A stretch of 64,000 bases of DNA from Acetobacterium bakii (GTDB lineage Bacteria; Bacillota; Clostridia; Eubacteriales; Eubacteriaceae): the NCBI RefSeq assembly GCF_001263355.1, contig NZ_LGYO01000033.1, forward strand, positions 111,299-175,298, in the 5' to 3' direction. The position numbers and the translations under genes are program-made. Under the pieces are notes generated by a model that made no database searches, was not told where the DNA came from, and was given only the letters and a program-made list of their open reading frames with translations. Below are positions 44,835 to 54,023 of this stretch, piece after piece (the stretch's first letter is position 1; each line of letters opens with the position of its first letter).

Positions 44835-47060
44835 TTACATGACTTCGCGGATGACGTCGTATTTGGCGTCGTTGCTTTCAACGAAGCCGTCCACCGGAGA
44901 GTTGATATTTTTGGTTTTAACATAGTCGATGAAGGCGTTCTTCAAAGTGTCGCTGAATTCCTGGGAAAGACTGGGGTTAATGGCAATGGCATCTTTGGGG
45001 ATGTCCGGAGTTTTGGCAATGATCCGGAAGTTGTCCATGTTTATGCCGTTTTTAGCCGCATCTTCCATGGCTTCATTGTAGGTGGCGCCGGCGTCGTATT
45101 CGCGGGACAACACCGCTTTGATCACTGCATCATGGCTGCCCATAAAAGCGTTTCGGCTGAACAGCTTGTCGGGATTCATGCCTTCGGATTTGATGAGATG
45201 TCGTGAATACAGATACCCCGAGGCACTGCCCTCATCCACATAGGCAAAGCTTCGACCTTTTAAATCGTCCAGACTGTGAATGCCGCTGTCCTGGCGGGTG
45301 ATAATGCATCCGTTGTAGGATACCTTGCCGTTGACTTTTGGCGAAACCAACGGTTCAATGCCGATTTTGTTATGGGCGGTGACATAGGCAAAGGGGGAGA
45401 ACCAGGCCACATCGATGATGCCGTCTTTCATACCATTGCTCAGGGCGTCATAATCCTTGACAATCATAGTTCGCACCTTACAACCAATGGATTTAAACAC
45501 CGCATTGAGAATGGGAACATACATGGTTTTAATATTTTCCGGTGAGGTGAAGGGATTGACACCGAAGATGACTTCGTCTTTGCTTTTATGCTGGGCGGTG
45601 AGTTTCTGAACGCTGGTGGCCATTTCCGAAAGCTTGGTGCAGTAGTTCAGCAGCTCCATGTTTTTGTCTTTTTGGGTGACCAGGGTGTTAATAGTTTCGT
45701 TGGTGACGTGATGAGTGCTTTCCACCGCATCCGCCACATTGGAAATGGCTGACTGGATTTCATGGGAGGCAGTGACCTGAAAGGTTGCGATTTCCTTGAT
45801 TTCAGTGATGGAATCATTTAAATGAACCAGAATATCCTGGATTTCAAGAATCACATCTCCGGATTTTTTTGCCGCCCCCTCAATATCATTGGTTTTTACC
45901 ACACAGCTGTCAATGGCCTGGTTGGACTGCTGCACCTGATCTACAATCTGATCGACAATCGCTTCGATTTGGGTCACAAATTTATCGGTGTTTTGGGAAA
46001 GCCGGCGAATTTCCTCGGCGATTACCGAAAATCCCTTGCCGGCAGAGCCTGCCCGGGCGGCCTCGATGCTGGCGTTTAAAGCCAGCAGATTGGTTTGTCG
46101 GGAAATTTCCTTGATGTAGTCCACATAGGTACTGATCTGCTGAGATGACTGATCCAGCTCGGCATTGGTGCCGGAGGCCTGATTAACGCCGTCGATTAAA
46201 TCCAGAAGCAGAGTCGAGATGCCACCGATGGTGTTTCGGTTTTCATTGAGCATGTCAATGGATTGGGTGGAACTTTCTTCAATTCGGACAATTGTAGTTT
46301 TAAGTTTGTCGGAAACCTGTGTAAACTCATTGATTTCCGCACTTATTTCCTCAGTGCTGGCGGCGTTCTGCTGGCTGAAGGAAGCGACCTCATCGGCCTG
46401 GGTCACAATCCGGCTAAACACTTTGACGTTTTCTTCGGAATGCCAGCTCAGTCGCTTAATGTCAAAGTCCATGGTTTCCAGCAGGGCAAAGAGCTCACTG
46501 TTCATGCTGTCAGCGTCATCGTTTGCATTGTCGGTTGGTATTGAAGCTTTTTCAGTTTCGGAAAGGGATAACAGTAGATTTAAAATGCTGTCCATGGTGG
46601 TTTTGTTTTCAATGAGGATGTCTACGGAGGCGGTGGAATGTTCTTCAAGGGCCGTGAGATTGGTTTTAAGGGCGTTGGATGTTTCTGAAAATCCCTGTAT
46701 GCCCAGAGTGATGGCGTCTTCTTTCTCGGAAATCAAGGTCACCTGATTTAATAATGCTGCATCGTCCTGGGCACGTGCCCGGATGTCCTGGATATTGCAA
46801 TCCATACTGGTGAACAGATTTAGAAGCTGGCCGGTATCAGAGTTAGACACTGCTTCCGGGGGAGGAGATATTTTGGCTTTAGTCATAAAACTCAAAGCGG
46901 TGTAAAGGATTGCAACGCTGGCCAAAAAATTAACCAGGAGTACCGTCAATCCATCAGGTTTAATAAAATACAAACCTGCATTCATAAAGATCAACCCCAT
47001 GGTTGAAAACAAAAACACTGGACTTCTTAAAATACGCATCGTCAGTCTGCCTTTCTTCAT
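44835..47060 (-). CDS. chemoreceptor-type signalling protein fused to a PhnD-like binding domain
   Basis: A 741-residue protein with unusual order. Two adjacent membrane helices (about 11-31 and 36-56) form a hairpin with positive residues at both outer sides, so both termini should be cytoplasmic. A helical region follows, then an MCP signalling domain at about 200-460 with hairpin tip [19 protein letters not shown] near 320. The last 250 residues are a PhnD/phosphate-phosphonate-type binding domain ([46 protein letters not shown]). It has no signal peptide and no HAMP. The start is uncertain between 47060 and 47039. Confidence 0.88.
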   Translation of the reverse strand: MKKGRLTMRILRSPVFLFSTMGLIFMNAGLYFIKPDGLTVLLVNFLASVAILYTALSFMTKAKISPPPEAVSNSDTGQLLNLFTSMDCNIQDIRARAQDDAALLNQVTLISEKEDAITLGIQGFSETSNALKTNLTALEEHSTASVDILIENKTTMDSILNLLLSLSETEKASIPTDNANDDADSMNSELFALLETMDFDIKRLSWHSEENVKVFSRIVTQADEVASFSQQNAASTEEISAEINEFTQVSDKLKTTIVRIEESSTQSIDMLNENRNTIGGISTLLLDLIDGVNQASGTNAELDQSSQQISTYVDYIKEISRQTNLLALNASIEAARAGSAGKGFSVIAEEIRRLSQNTDKFVTQIEAIVDQIVDQVQQSNQAIDSCVVKTNDIEGAAKKSGDVILEIQDILVHLNDSITEIKEIATFQVTASHEIQSAISNVADAVESTHHVTNETINTLVTQKDKNMELLNYCTKLSEMATSVQKLTAQHKSKDEVIFGVNPFTSPENIKTMYVPILNAVFKSIGCKVRTMIVKDYDALSNGMKDGIIDVAWFSPFAYVTAHNKIGIEPLVSPKVNGKVSYNGCIITRQDSGIHSLDDLKGRSFAYVDEGSASGYLYSRHLIKSEGMNPDKLFSRNAFMGSHDAVIKAVLSREYDAGATYNEAMEDAAKNGINMDNFRIIAKTPDIPKDAIAINPSLSQEFSDTLKNAFIDYVKTKNINSPVDGFVESNDAKYDVIREVM

Positions 47061-47530
47061 CGAATTGCTAAAAAATACACATGAAATGGCTGCATTGTTA
47101 TGGATTCAATTATAACTTATTTGCTTTCCTAATGTCAAACACAATACGCATTAAGTCACACTATAATTCGGTGTGCAGGAACCTTTCTGGATGCTTATTC
47201 TTAGCGCAGCAGGCTAAAAATATTTAAGCTGCTGGGTTTTTCTAAAATACTAGGGGATAGCCCAATTAAATAATGGAATTTTTAGTTAAAATACTTTAAT
47301 TTAATAGTCTGCAATTTTTAAAAATACCTAAGTTAAGCAAAATAAGCAATTGATTTCTTATATAGCAAATAGTATAATGCCTATATTCCAATTTGATTAT
47401 TGATTTCAAAGAAAGATAATTAAAATAAATGGTTCGAATCTTTGGCAGGAAGTCCATCGATACGGATTTTTTACAATGAGAATCAGAATATACAACGATG
47501 TATTAATCAAAAAATAGTCATCGGAGGCAA
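47061..47530. other. 470-bp divergent intergenic region
   Basis: No gene is seen. A hairpin with a bulge (CAGCAGGCT...AGCTGCTG, about 47205-47232) followed by GGTTTTTCT resembles a terminator or attenuator on the plus strand, although no plus-strand gene lies upstream of it. The region must hold the promoters of the MCP-PhnD gene (minus) and the GGDEF-EAL gene (plus). I find no cyclic di-GMP riboswitch motif. Confidence 0.4.
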
Positions 47531-47533
47531 ATG

Positions 47534-50500
47534 ATGCTGCAAAATTTATTGTCATTTATACTGTATGTTTCATTTGTCATTTATATTATGTTTGGAGTGT
47601 ATAGTTTAACCTTAAATAAAGAAGCGAGACTCAATCAGGTGTTCTCGCTTCTTTGCGTTTGTTTTTCTGTCTGGGCATTTTCATTTGCAATGGGCAACTC
47701 AGCGGTTTCCTATTCAGAGGTGCTGTTTTGGCGGCGGATTTCCGTCCTGGGTTGGGGTGTAGCCTATAGTCTTATCCTTCATTTTATAATTGTGTTAACC
47801 GAATCAAACTGGAGCCGGAAAGAGAAACGCCCGATTCTGCTGCTGACCCTTTATTTGCCATCTGTCATTATGGTTTTTATTTTTGGCCTTTACCACAACA
47901 CCGCCACGCAACAGATTCTGCTGGTTCGTACCGTTGCAGGCTGGGCAATGATTGGGTTTAATAATTGGTTGGATATGCTGTTTTATCTCTATTACCTGGG
48001 CTTTTCCCTGGCTTCGATTATTCTGCTTCTGCGATGGTATCGAAAAAGCGGCAGCGATCGTAATAAAAAAAAGGCGTTGTACCTGTTGCTCTCATTTTCT
48101 GCCTCTCTGGTTTTGGGAAGCTTTACCGATCTTTTAGCCAATCGCTTTCTGACCTATAGGATCCCATCACTGGCACCGGTTGTGATTATGATTCCTACTG
48201 CAACAATTTTTTATATCATTCATAAATATGGATTAATGCTTCCAAAAGACAAAAAAAGTGAGTCAGGCGAAGGTGTCATCCTCAGTTATGACAGTCGAAC
48301 AAAGTTCTTTAAATATACTGGAGTCGTACTGGCAGCAGGCAGTATGATTAACTTTCTCATTAGGATCGTCCAGTCAGATGAACGGGTAACCGGTATTTTG
48401 CTAAGCCTTGTCTTGGTTCTGACCGGGGCTTTCTGTATTGTAATCCCCTATCTTGTGAAGTCGGTAAAGACCCAGAAAAGCTTACTGGTGGTTTTGGTGG
48501 TCATTGTATTACCGGTGCTGATGCTTCTTTATTTTAATGGTTCCTTCAGTAATATTATCTGGCCGATTCCATTGTTGGTTATTATGATAACCGTTATATT
48601 CAATAATAAACGCATGTTTTATAGTATTGCCATTTTAAGCCTGCTGATGGGAATTATTTTTTGGGTAAGAATGCCTGGTTTTGATGTATTGATTGGGCCC
48701 GCGGAATATAGTTTGCGTTTATTATTTTATGGAATCGCAATTAGTCTCACGGTATTGATCAAAAAAATCTATGGCACCAGACTTGAAGAAAATCAAAAAC
48801 AGGAAGAATTTCAAAAGCTGATATTGGAGATATCATCAGATTTTGTGGCAATGACCCTCAATGATTTTGACAATAAGGTTAATGATTTACTCAAAAAAAG
48901 CGGGAGTTACATCAACGCCGACCGGGCCTATATTTCAATGTTTTCTAATGATCCGAAAGGCATCTGTTTTACCCATGAATGGCTGGCTGAAGGCATCGAT
49001 CTCATTATGGGAGAATATCAAAAATCCGAAAGTTCGGTGCTTAACTGGAGTACCGACCAGCTTCTCAACAATCACATTGTTTATATTAAGGCCCTCACTA
49101 CTTTGCCTCAGGAAGCAGAGGCTGAAAGAGCACTGCTTTTTAATCGCGGTATCCAGTCGCTGATTTATCTTCCCGTCCCCAGCAAGGACAAAATCATCGG
49201 GTTGATAGGCTTTGAGCAAATCAGCCGGAGCAAAGCCTGGCGGATTGATGATTTTGAATTACTGAAAGTTCTTTCCAATATCCTGGCCGATGCCATTGCA
49301 AAAGTGGAAACAGAGAATGAAATGAACTATTTGGCTTATTACGATGCTCTGACCGGTTTACCCAACCGGGTTCTTTTCAGCAATCGTCTGGAACAGGCCA
49401 TAAAATTGGCTAAACATAACGAGAAATACCTGGGAGTGATCTTTATTGACATCGATGGTTTCAAGGAGGTTAATGATGCACTGGGCCATGATTGGGGGGA
49501 TTATTTACTCAAACATATTGGAAAGCGCCTAGCAGGTTGTATCCGAAAATACGACACCGTCGCACGGTTCGGCGGGGATGAGTTTTTGATCATGGTGCCC
49601 CAATTATCACAAAGAACAGATCTGGAAGATGTCACCAGAAAAATCATGACGGTTTTTCTGGAACCCATCACCGTAAATAACCAGGAATTTTATATCACCG
49701 CCAGCGGCGGCATAGCCGTTTTTCCCGAAGACGGAGAAAATGTGAACAGTCTCATAAAAAATGCAGATCTGGCCTTGTATGTCGCCAAGAAAAAGGGAAA
49801 GGGTCAGGTTGCTTTTTGTTCAGCGGAAATGAAAGATGAAGTATTGGAAAAATTGATCCTTACCAATAGCCTGTATCAGGCGCTGGAAAGGAACGAGCTG
49901 CATCTCGAGTATCAGCCCCAGGTCTGCATCAAAAGTCAATCGATTATTGGTTTCGAAGCATTACTGCGGTGGAACCACCCAAGACTGGGAGCTATTTCCC
50001 CGGCTGTTTTTATTCCCCTTGCAGAACAGACCGGACTCATTAACACCATTGGTGAATGGGTGCTCACGAGTGCCTGTGTCCAAAACAAGGCCTGGCAGGA
50101 CCGCGGTTTTAAGCCGGTACGGATGGCGGTTAATCTGACGGTGGAACAGTTTCGCAGTAGCAATGTGGAAAAAATGGTTAAAGAATGTCTGGAAAAAACA
50201 GGACTGGAATCCCGATATTTGGAACTGGAAATAACCGAAAGCATTGCTATGAAAGAGTCCCGGTATGTTGAAAAAAGCCTGGAGGCTTTAAAAAAGTTGG
50301 GGGTATCCATCAGCATCGATGATTTCGGCACTGAGTATTCATCCCTGAGCCGTTTAAAAGACATGCCCGTGGATCGGCTAAAAATCGATATGCAGTTTAT
50401 TCAACGCATCGGGGTCAGCGCCAAAGACGACTCCATCATTGCGGTCATGATCTATCTGGCCAAACGACTGGGGCTCAAAGTCATTGCCGAAGGCGTGGAG

Positions 50501-50614
50501 ACCGTGGCCCAGCTTGACTTTCTGAGACTTGAAAACTGTGATGAAGTCCAGGGGTATTACTACTATAAGCCGCTGTCCATCGCCGAGATTGAAGAGATTA
50601 TTTATACTGCGTGA
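47534..50614 (+). CDS. 7TM-GAF-GGDEF-EAL cyclic di-GMP protein (paralogue 1)
   Basis: A 1026-residue sensor. Seven N-terminal membrane helices (about 1-235) resemble the histidine-kinase-type 7TM region. About five more lie at 260-415, then a GAF domain at 440-590. The GGDEF domain is intact (RFGGDEF near 680) with RKYD as inhibitory site. The EAL domain has EALLRWNHP near 806, LELEITES, DDFGTEYSSLSRL, IAEGVET and QGYYYYKP. Both activities appear possible. The second of two adjacent ATGs (47534) fits the GGAGG spacing better. It is a close paralogue of the next gene. Confidence 0.93.
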   Translation: MLQNLLSFILYVSFVIYIMFGVYSLTLNKEARLNQVFSLLCVCFSVWAFSFAMGNSAVSYSEVLFWRRISVLGWGVAYSLILHFIIVLTESNWSRKEKRPILLLTLYLPSVIMVFIFGLYHNTATQQILLVRTVAGWAMIGFNNWLDMLFYLYYLGFSLASIILLLRWYRKSGSDRNKKKALYLLLSFSASLVLGSFTDLLANRFLTYRIPSLAPVVIMIPTATIFYIIHKYGLMLPKDKKSESGEGVILSYDSRTKFFKYTGVVLAAGSMINFLIRIVQSDERVTGILLSLVLVLTGAFCIVIPYLVKSVKTQKSLLVVLVVIVLPVLMLLYFNGSFSNIIWPIPLLVIMITVIFNNKRMFYSIAILSLLMGIIFWVRMPGFDVLIGPAEYSLRLLFYGIAISLTVLIKKIYGTRLEENQKQEEFQKLILEISSDFVAMTLNDFDNKVNDLLKKSGSYINADRAYISMFSNDPKGICFTHEWLAEGIDLIMGEYQKSESSVLNWSTDQLLNNHIVYIKALTTLPQEAEAERALLFNRGIQSLIYLPVPSKDKIIGLIGFEQISRSKAWRIDDFELLKVLSNILADAIAKVETENEMNYLAYYDALTGLPNRVLFSNRLEQAIKLAKHNEKYLGVIFIDIDGFKEVNDALGHDWGDYLLKHIGKRLAGCIRKYDTVARFGGDEFLIMVPQLSQRTDLEDVTRKIMTVFLEPITVNNQEFYITASGGIAVFPEDGENVNSLIKNADLALYVAKKKGKGQVAFCSAEMKDEVLEKLILTNSLYQALERNELHLEYQPQVCIKSQSIIGFEALLRWNHPRLGAISPAVFIPLAEQTGLINTIGEWVLTSACVQNKAWQDRGFKPVRMAVNLTVEQFRSSNVEKMVKECLEKTGLESRYLELEITESIAMKESRYVEKSLEALKKLGVSISIDDFGTEYSSLSRLKDMPVDRLKIDMQFIQRIGVSAKDDSIIAVMIYLAKRLGLKVIAEGVETVAQLDFLRLENCDEVQGYYYYKPLSIAEIEEIIYTA

Positions 50615-50682
50615 AAAAAGAAAATAGCCATCGGAATAAGCAATTTTGATTGTTATATGCACAAAAGTTACTTGCTTTGTTG

Positions 50683-50806
50683 TCTGGTTTCATAAACAAT
50701 TTTGTAACGTTTAGGCGAACAGTCCTAAGACTGTCCGCCGTAAAGTGGAAAAATTGTCTTATGTAACCAGATTGCAAAGCTCACCAAACTTTCGCAATCA
50801 GCCAAA
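50683..50806. repeat. palindromic element H (type III) between the paralogues
   Basis: CTGGTTTCATAAACAATTTTGTAACG pairs imperfectly with GGAAAAATTGTCTTATGTAACCAG over about 25 bases. The core is TTAGGCGAACAGTCCTAAGACTGTCCG. The right end CAAACTTTCGCAATCAG matches the ends of C and D. It separates the two GGDEF-EAL genes and ends about 18 bases before the second start codon. Confidence 0.8.
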
Positions 50807-50824
50807 ACTACAGGAGGATAAATG

Positions 50825-53800
50825 ATGCTGCAGAATATCGTTTCAATTTTATTTTATCTGACCTTTATCCTTTATATTTTTCAGGGGCTCTATTGTCTGA
50901 CTCTTAATAGAGAAGCCCGATTAAATCAGGTTTTTTTCTTTATGTGCCTGAGCTTTTCAATTTGGGCGTTTGGACTGGCGCTGTCCAATTCATTAAATAA
51001 TTATGAGGACGTGCTCATGTGGCGCCGGTTCGCTTCATTTGGCTGGGGTGTGGCCTTTAGTTTAATTCTGCATTTTACTTTAATTTTGACCAAAGAGGAT
51101 CAGGTATTAAGGTCTAAATGGATTTATTTTGCCCTTTATTTACCGGCTGCGGTCACCGTTCTTGTTTTTGGACTTTACGGAAATCTAGCCAATCAGCAAT
51201 ACAATTTAATCCATTCTGCAGCGGGGTGGGGGAATATTTCGGTAAATAATTTTTGGGGCATGGTTTTTAATAGTTACTATATCAGCTTTTCCCTGCTGAC
51301 ACTTTTTCTAATTTTCAAATGGTATAAAACAGCCGATGAAAGGGATCAGAAAAAACAGGCCTTATGGCTGTTTTGGGGATTTGCTGTGGCTTTGATATTT
51401 GGGACACTGTCGGAAAAATTGGCGAACAGCTATCTGAGTATTAAAATCCCATCACTGGCCCCAATGATTATTTTAATTCCGGTACTGACATTTGCTTATA
51501 ATATAAAAAAATATGGTCTGATGACAGCCGAAGCTTCAAAAAAAATATGGAGCTCCACCGAGATTCTAAGCGATTATTCACATCGAACATTCATTCGATA
51601 TTGTGCCATCGTTTATTTCATTATGAGTATTGTTATCCTCTGCCAGTGTTTTTTTTATACCACCGAGCTCTGGACGGACATGTTGCTCAGCACCATCTAT
51701 GTTTTAATGGGCCTCATTGTTTACAGCCTGCCATATATGAGCTTGTCAGTCCCACATCAGGATTGGGTATTGACATTGGTTCTGGTGGTTACCATTCCCA
51801 TTAGCTTAAGCAGCTTTACCGGGACTCAAATGACTAATATTTTGTGGCCGATGCCCCTGATTTTTTTCATAATGACGATTATATTCAATCGTCCTAAAAT
51901 GTTTGTGGTTATCGCAGTGGTGACAACACTTACCGGTATTTTTGTGTATATAAGTGAGCCAGAGCAGACGATTCATGTGGGGGCCCTGGATTATATGGCC
52001 AGACTTTGCATTTATACCATGGCCATTATGTTGGCAGCCTATATCAATAAAGTCTATATCGTCCGAATAAAAGAAAATGATCAACAAATCGGGTTCCAGA
52101 AGATGCTGTCAAGCATTTCCACCAGCTTTGTTGCCGTAACCAGTGCCAACTTTGATGAGAAAGTAACGGATATGCTGCGAATGAGCAGCACTCAGACCAA
52201 TGCCGATCAGGGGTTTGTCTTCATGTTTTCCGACGATAAAAAAAGCATTGGTCTGACGCATCAGTGGCTGGGGGAAGGTGCAGAGCCAATTGTCGGGAAT
52301 CCCGGAAAATTCCAGAGTTCATCCCTGACCTGGCTTATGAACCAGTTGCTTAACAACTGCATTGTATATATAAAGTCACCGGAGTGTCTGGGGCCCGAAG
52401 CCTTGATGGAAAGGGACCTGCTCATAACCCGAAACGTCCAGTCGCTGATTTGTATTCCCATTCGCAGCAAAGACAGCATCATCGGGTGTATTGGATTTGA
52501 TCAGGTTATCAGCAGCAAGAACTGGCAGGTGGACGATCATGAATTATTGAAGGTGCTTTCCAATATTCTGGCTGAAGCCATTGCAAAAGTGGAAACCGAA
52601 AAAGAAATAAATTATCTGGCCTATTACGATGCCCTCACCGGCCTGCCCAACCGGGTTCTTTTTACCAACCGGCTGGAACAGGCTGTTGAATTAGCAAAAC
52701 TCACCGGGAAATTTCTAGGCGTGATTTTTATTGATATCGACGGCCTCAAGGAAGTCAATGACACGCTAGGACATGATTGGGGAGACTATTTACTCAACGA
52801 CATTGGAAAGCGACTATTGGGCTGTATTAGAAAAGACGACACCGCGGCACGGTTCGGTGGAGATGAGTTTCTGATCATGGTGCCCCAGCTATCCTCGAGA
52901 GCAGATCTGAAAAATATCGTCAAAAAAATCATGGGCGTCTTTCAGGAACCCGCCATCGTCGAAGACCAGGAATTTTATGTCACCGCCAGCGGAGGTATTG
53001 CCATTTATCCCGAAGACGGCGAAAATGTCAATGTGCTTATAAAAAATGCGGATCTGGCTATGTATGCTGCCAAGAAAAACGGCAAGGGTCAGGTCGCCTT
53101 CTGTTCAACGGAAATGAAAGATGAGGTGCTAAAGAAAATGACCCTTTCCAACTGCCTGCACCGGGCTCTGGAAAGAAATGAGCTGCATCTCAAATATCAG
53201 CCCCAGGTCTGTCTCAAAACGCAGTCAATTATCGGTTTTGAAGCATTGCTCCGGTGGAATCACCCGGATCTGGGGCCCATTTCTCCAGTCGAGTTTATTC
53301 CCATTGCAGAGCAGACTGGACTCATCAACACCATTGGTGAATGGGTGCTCCTAAACGCCTGTGCCCAAAATAAGGCCTGGCAGGACCGCGGGCTTAAGCC
53401 GGTGCAAATGGCGGTTAACCTGTCGGTGGAACAGTTTCGCAACGGCAATGTGCTTGAGATGGTTAAAGGCTGTCTGGAAAAAACAGGTATGGAACCCCGG
53501 TATCTGGAACTTGAAATCACCGAAGGTATCGCCATGAAAGAATCCGGTTATATAGTGGAAAGCCTTCATGCCCTGAAAAAGCTGGGGGTGTCCATCAGCA
53601 TCGACGATTTCGGCACCGAATATTCATCCCTGAGCCGGTTAAAAGACCTGCCGGTGGATCGACTAAAAATCGATATGCAGTTTATTCAGCGCATTGGCGT
53701 CAGCCGCAAAGATGAATCCATCATTGCGGTAATGATTCACCTGGCTAAAAGACTGAGGCTTAAAATCATTGCCGAAGGGGTGGAAACCGAGGCGCAGCTA

Positions 53801-53941
53801 AAGTTTCTCAAAGATGAAGGCTGTGATGAAATCCAGGGATATTACTACTATAAACCACTGCCCGGGGATGAAATCGAGGCAAACAGTGAACAGATGCGTT
53901 TGCTTGAAACTGACGCTATTTCCCCATTTATGATCCCCTAG
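50825..53941 (+). CDS. 7TM-GAF-GGDEF-EAL cyclic di-GMP protein (paralogue 2)
   Basis: A 1038-residue protein with the same domain order as its upstream neighbour: 7TM, further helices, GAF (about 440-590), GGDEF (RFGGDEF near 679, RKDD inhibitory site) and EAL (EALLRWNHP near 806, EITEG, DDFGTEYSS, IAEGVET). The GGDEF-EAL halves of the pair are nearly identical, while the membrane parts have diverged. This points to a tandem duplication followed by sensor divergence. EITES has become EITEG here. The second ATG (50825) gives proper GGAGG spacing. Confidence 0.93.
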   Translation: MLQNIVSILFYLTFILYIFQGLYCLTLNREARLNQVFFFMCLSFSIWAFGLALSNSLNNYEDVLMWRRFASFGWGVAFSLILHFTLILTKEDQVLRSKWIYFALYLPAAVTVLVFGLYGNLANQQYNLIHSAAGWGNISVNNFWGMVFNSYYISFSLLTLFLIFKWYKTADERDQKKQALWLFWGFAVALIFGTLSEKLANSYLSIKIPSLAPMIILIPVLTFAYNIKKYGLMTAEASKKIWSSTEILSDYSHRTFIRYCAIVYFIMSIVILCQCFFYTTELWTDMLLSTIYVLMGLIVYSLPYMSLSVPHQDWVLTLVLVVTIPISLSSFTGTQMTNILWPMPLIFFIMTIIFNRPKMFVVIAVVTTLTGIFVYISEPEQTIHVGALDYMARLCIYTMAIMLAAYINKVYIVRIKENDQQIGFQKMLSSISTSFVAVTSANFDEKVTDMLRMSSTQTNADQGFVFMFSDDKKSIGLTHQWLGEGAEPIVGNPGKFQSSSLTWLMNQLLNNCIVYIKSPECLGPEALMERDLLITRNVQSLICIPIRSKDSIIGCIGFDQVISSKNWQVDDHELLKVLSNILAEAIAKVETEKEINYLAYYDALTGLPNRVLFTNRLEQAVELAKLTGKFLGVIFIDIDGLKEVNDTLGHDWGDYLLNDIGKRLLGCIRKDDTAARFGGDEFLIMVPQLSSRADLKNIVKKIMGVFQEPAIVEDQEFYVTASGGIAIYPEDGENVNVLIKNADLAMYAAKKNGKGQVAFCSTEMKDEVLKKMTLSNCLHRALERNELHLKYQPQVCLKTQSIIGFEALLRWNHPDLGPISPVEFIPIAEQTGLINTIGEWVLLNACAQNKAWQDRGLKPVQMAVNLSVEQFRNGNVLEMVKGCLEKTGMEPRYLELEITEGIAMKESGYIVESLHALKKLGVSISIDDFGTEYSSLSRLKDLPVDRLKIDMQFIQRIGVSRKDESIIAVMIHLAKRLRLKIIAEGVETEAQLKFLKDEGCDEIQGYYYYKPLPGDEIEANSEQMRLLETDAISPFMIP

Positions 53942-54023
53942 TGCCGGGAAACTTAATACAAAAATCAAAATACATCAAAGAAAGCAAACCCATAAATATT
54001 CCGGGATTGGCGAGGTAATACAA

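Noticed and set aside
47061..47530. Cyclic di-GMP riboswitch upstream of the GGDEF-EAL gene
   Set aside because: I looked for the conserved GEMM core sequences and did not find them here or upstream of the other GGDEF or MCP genes.
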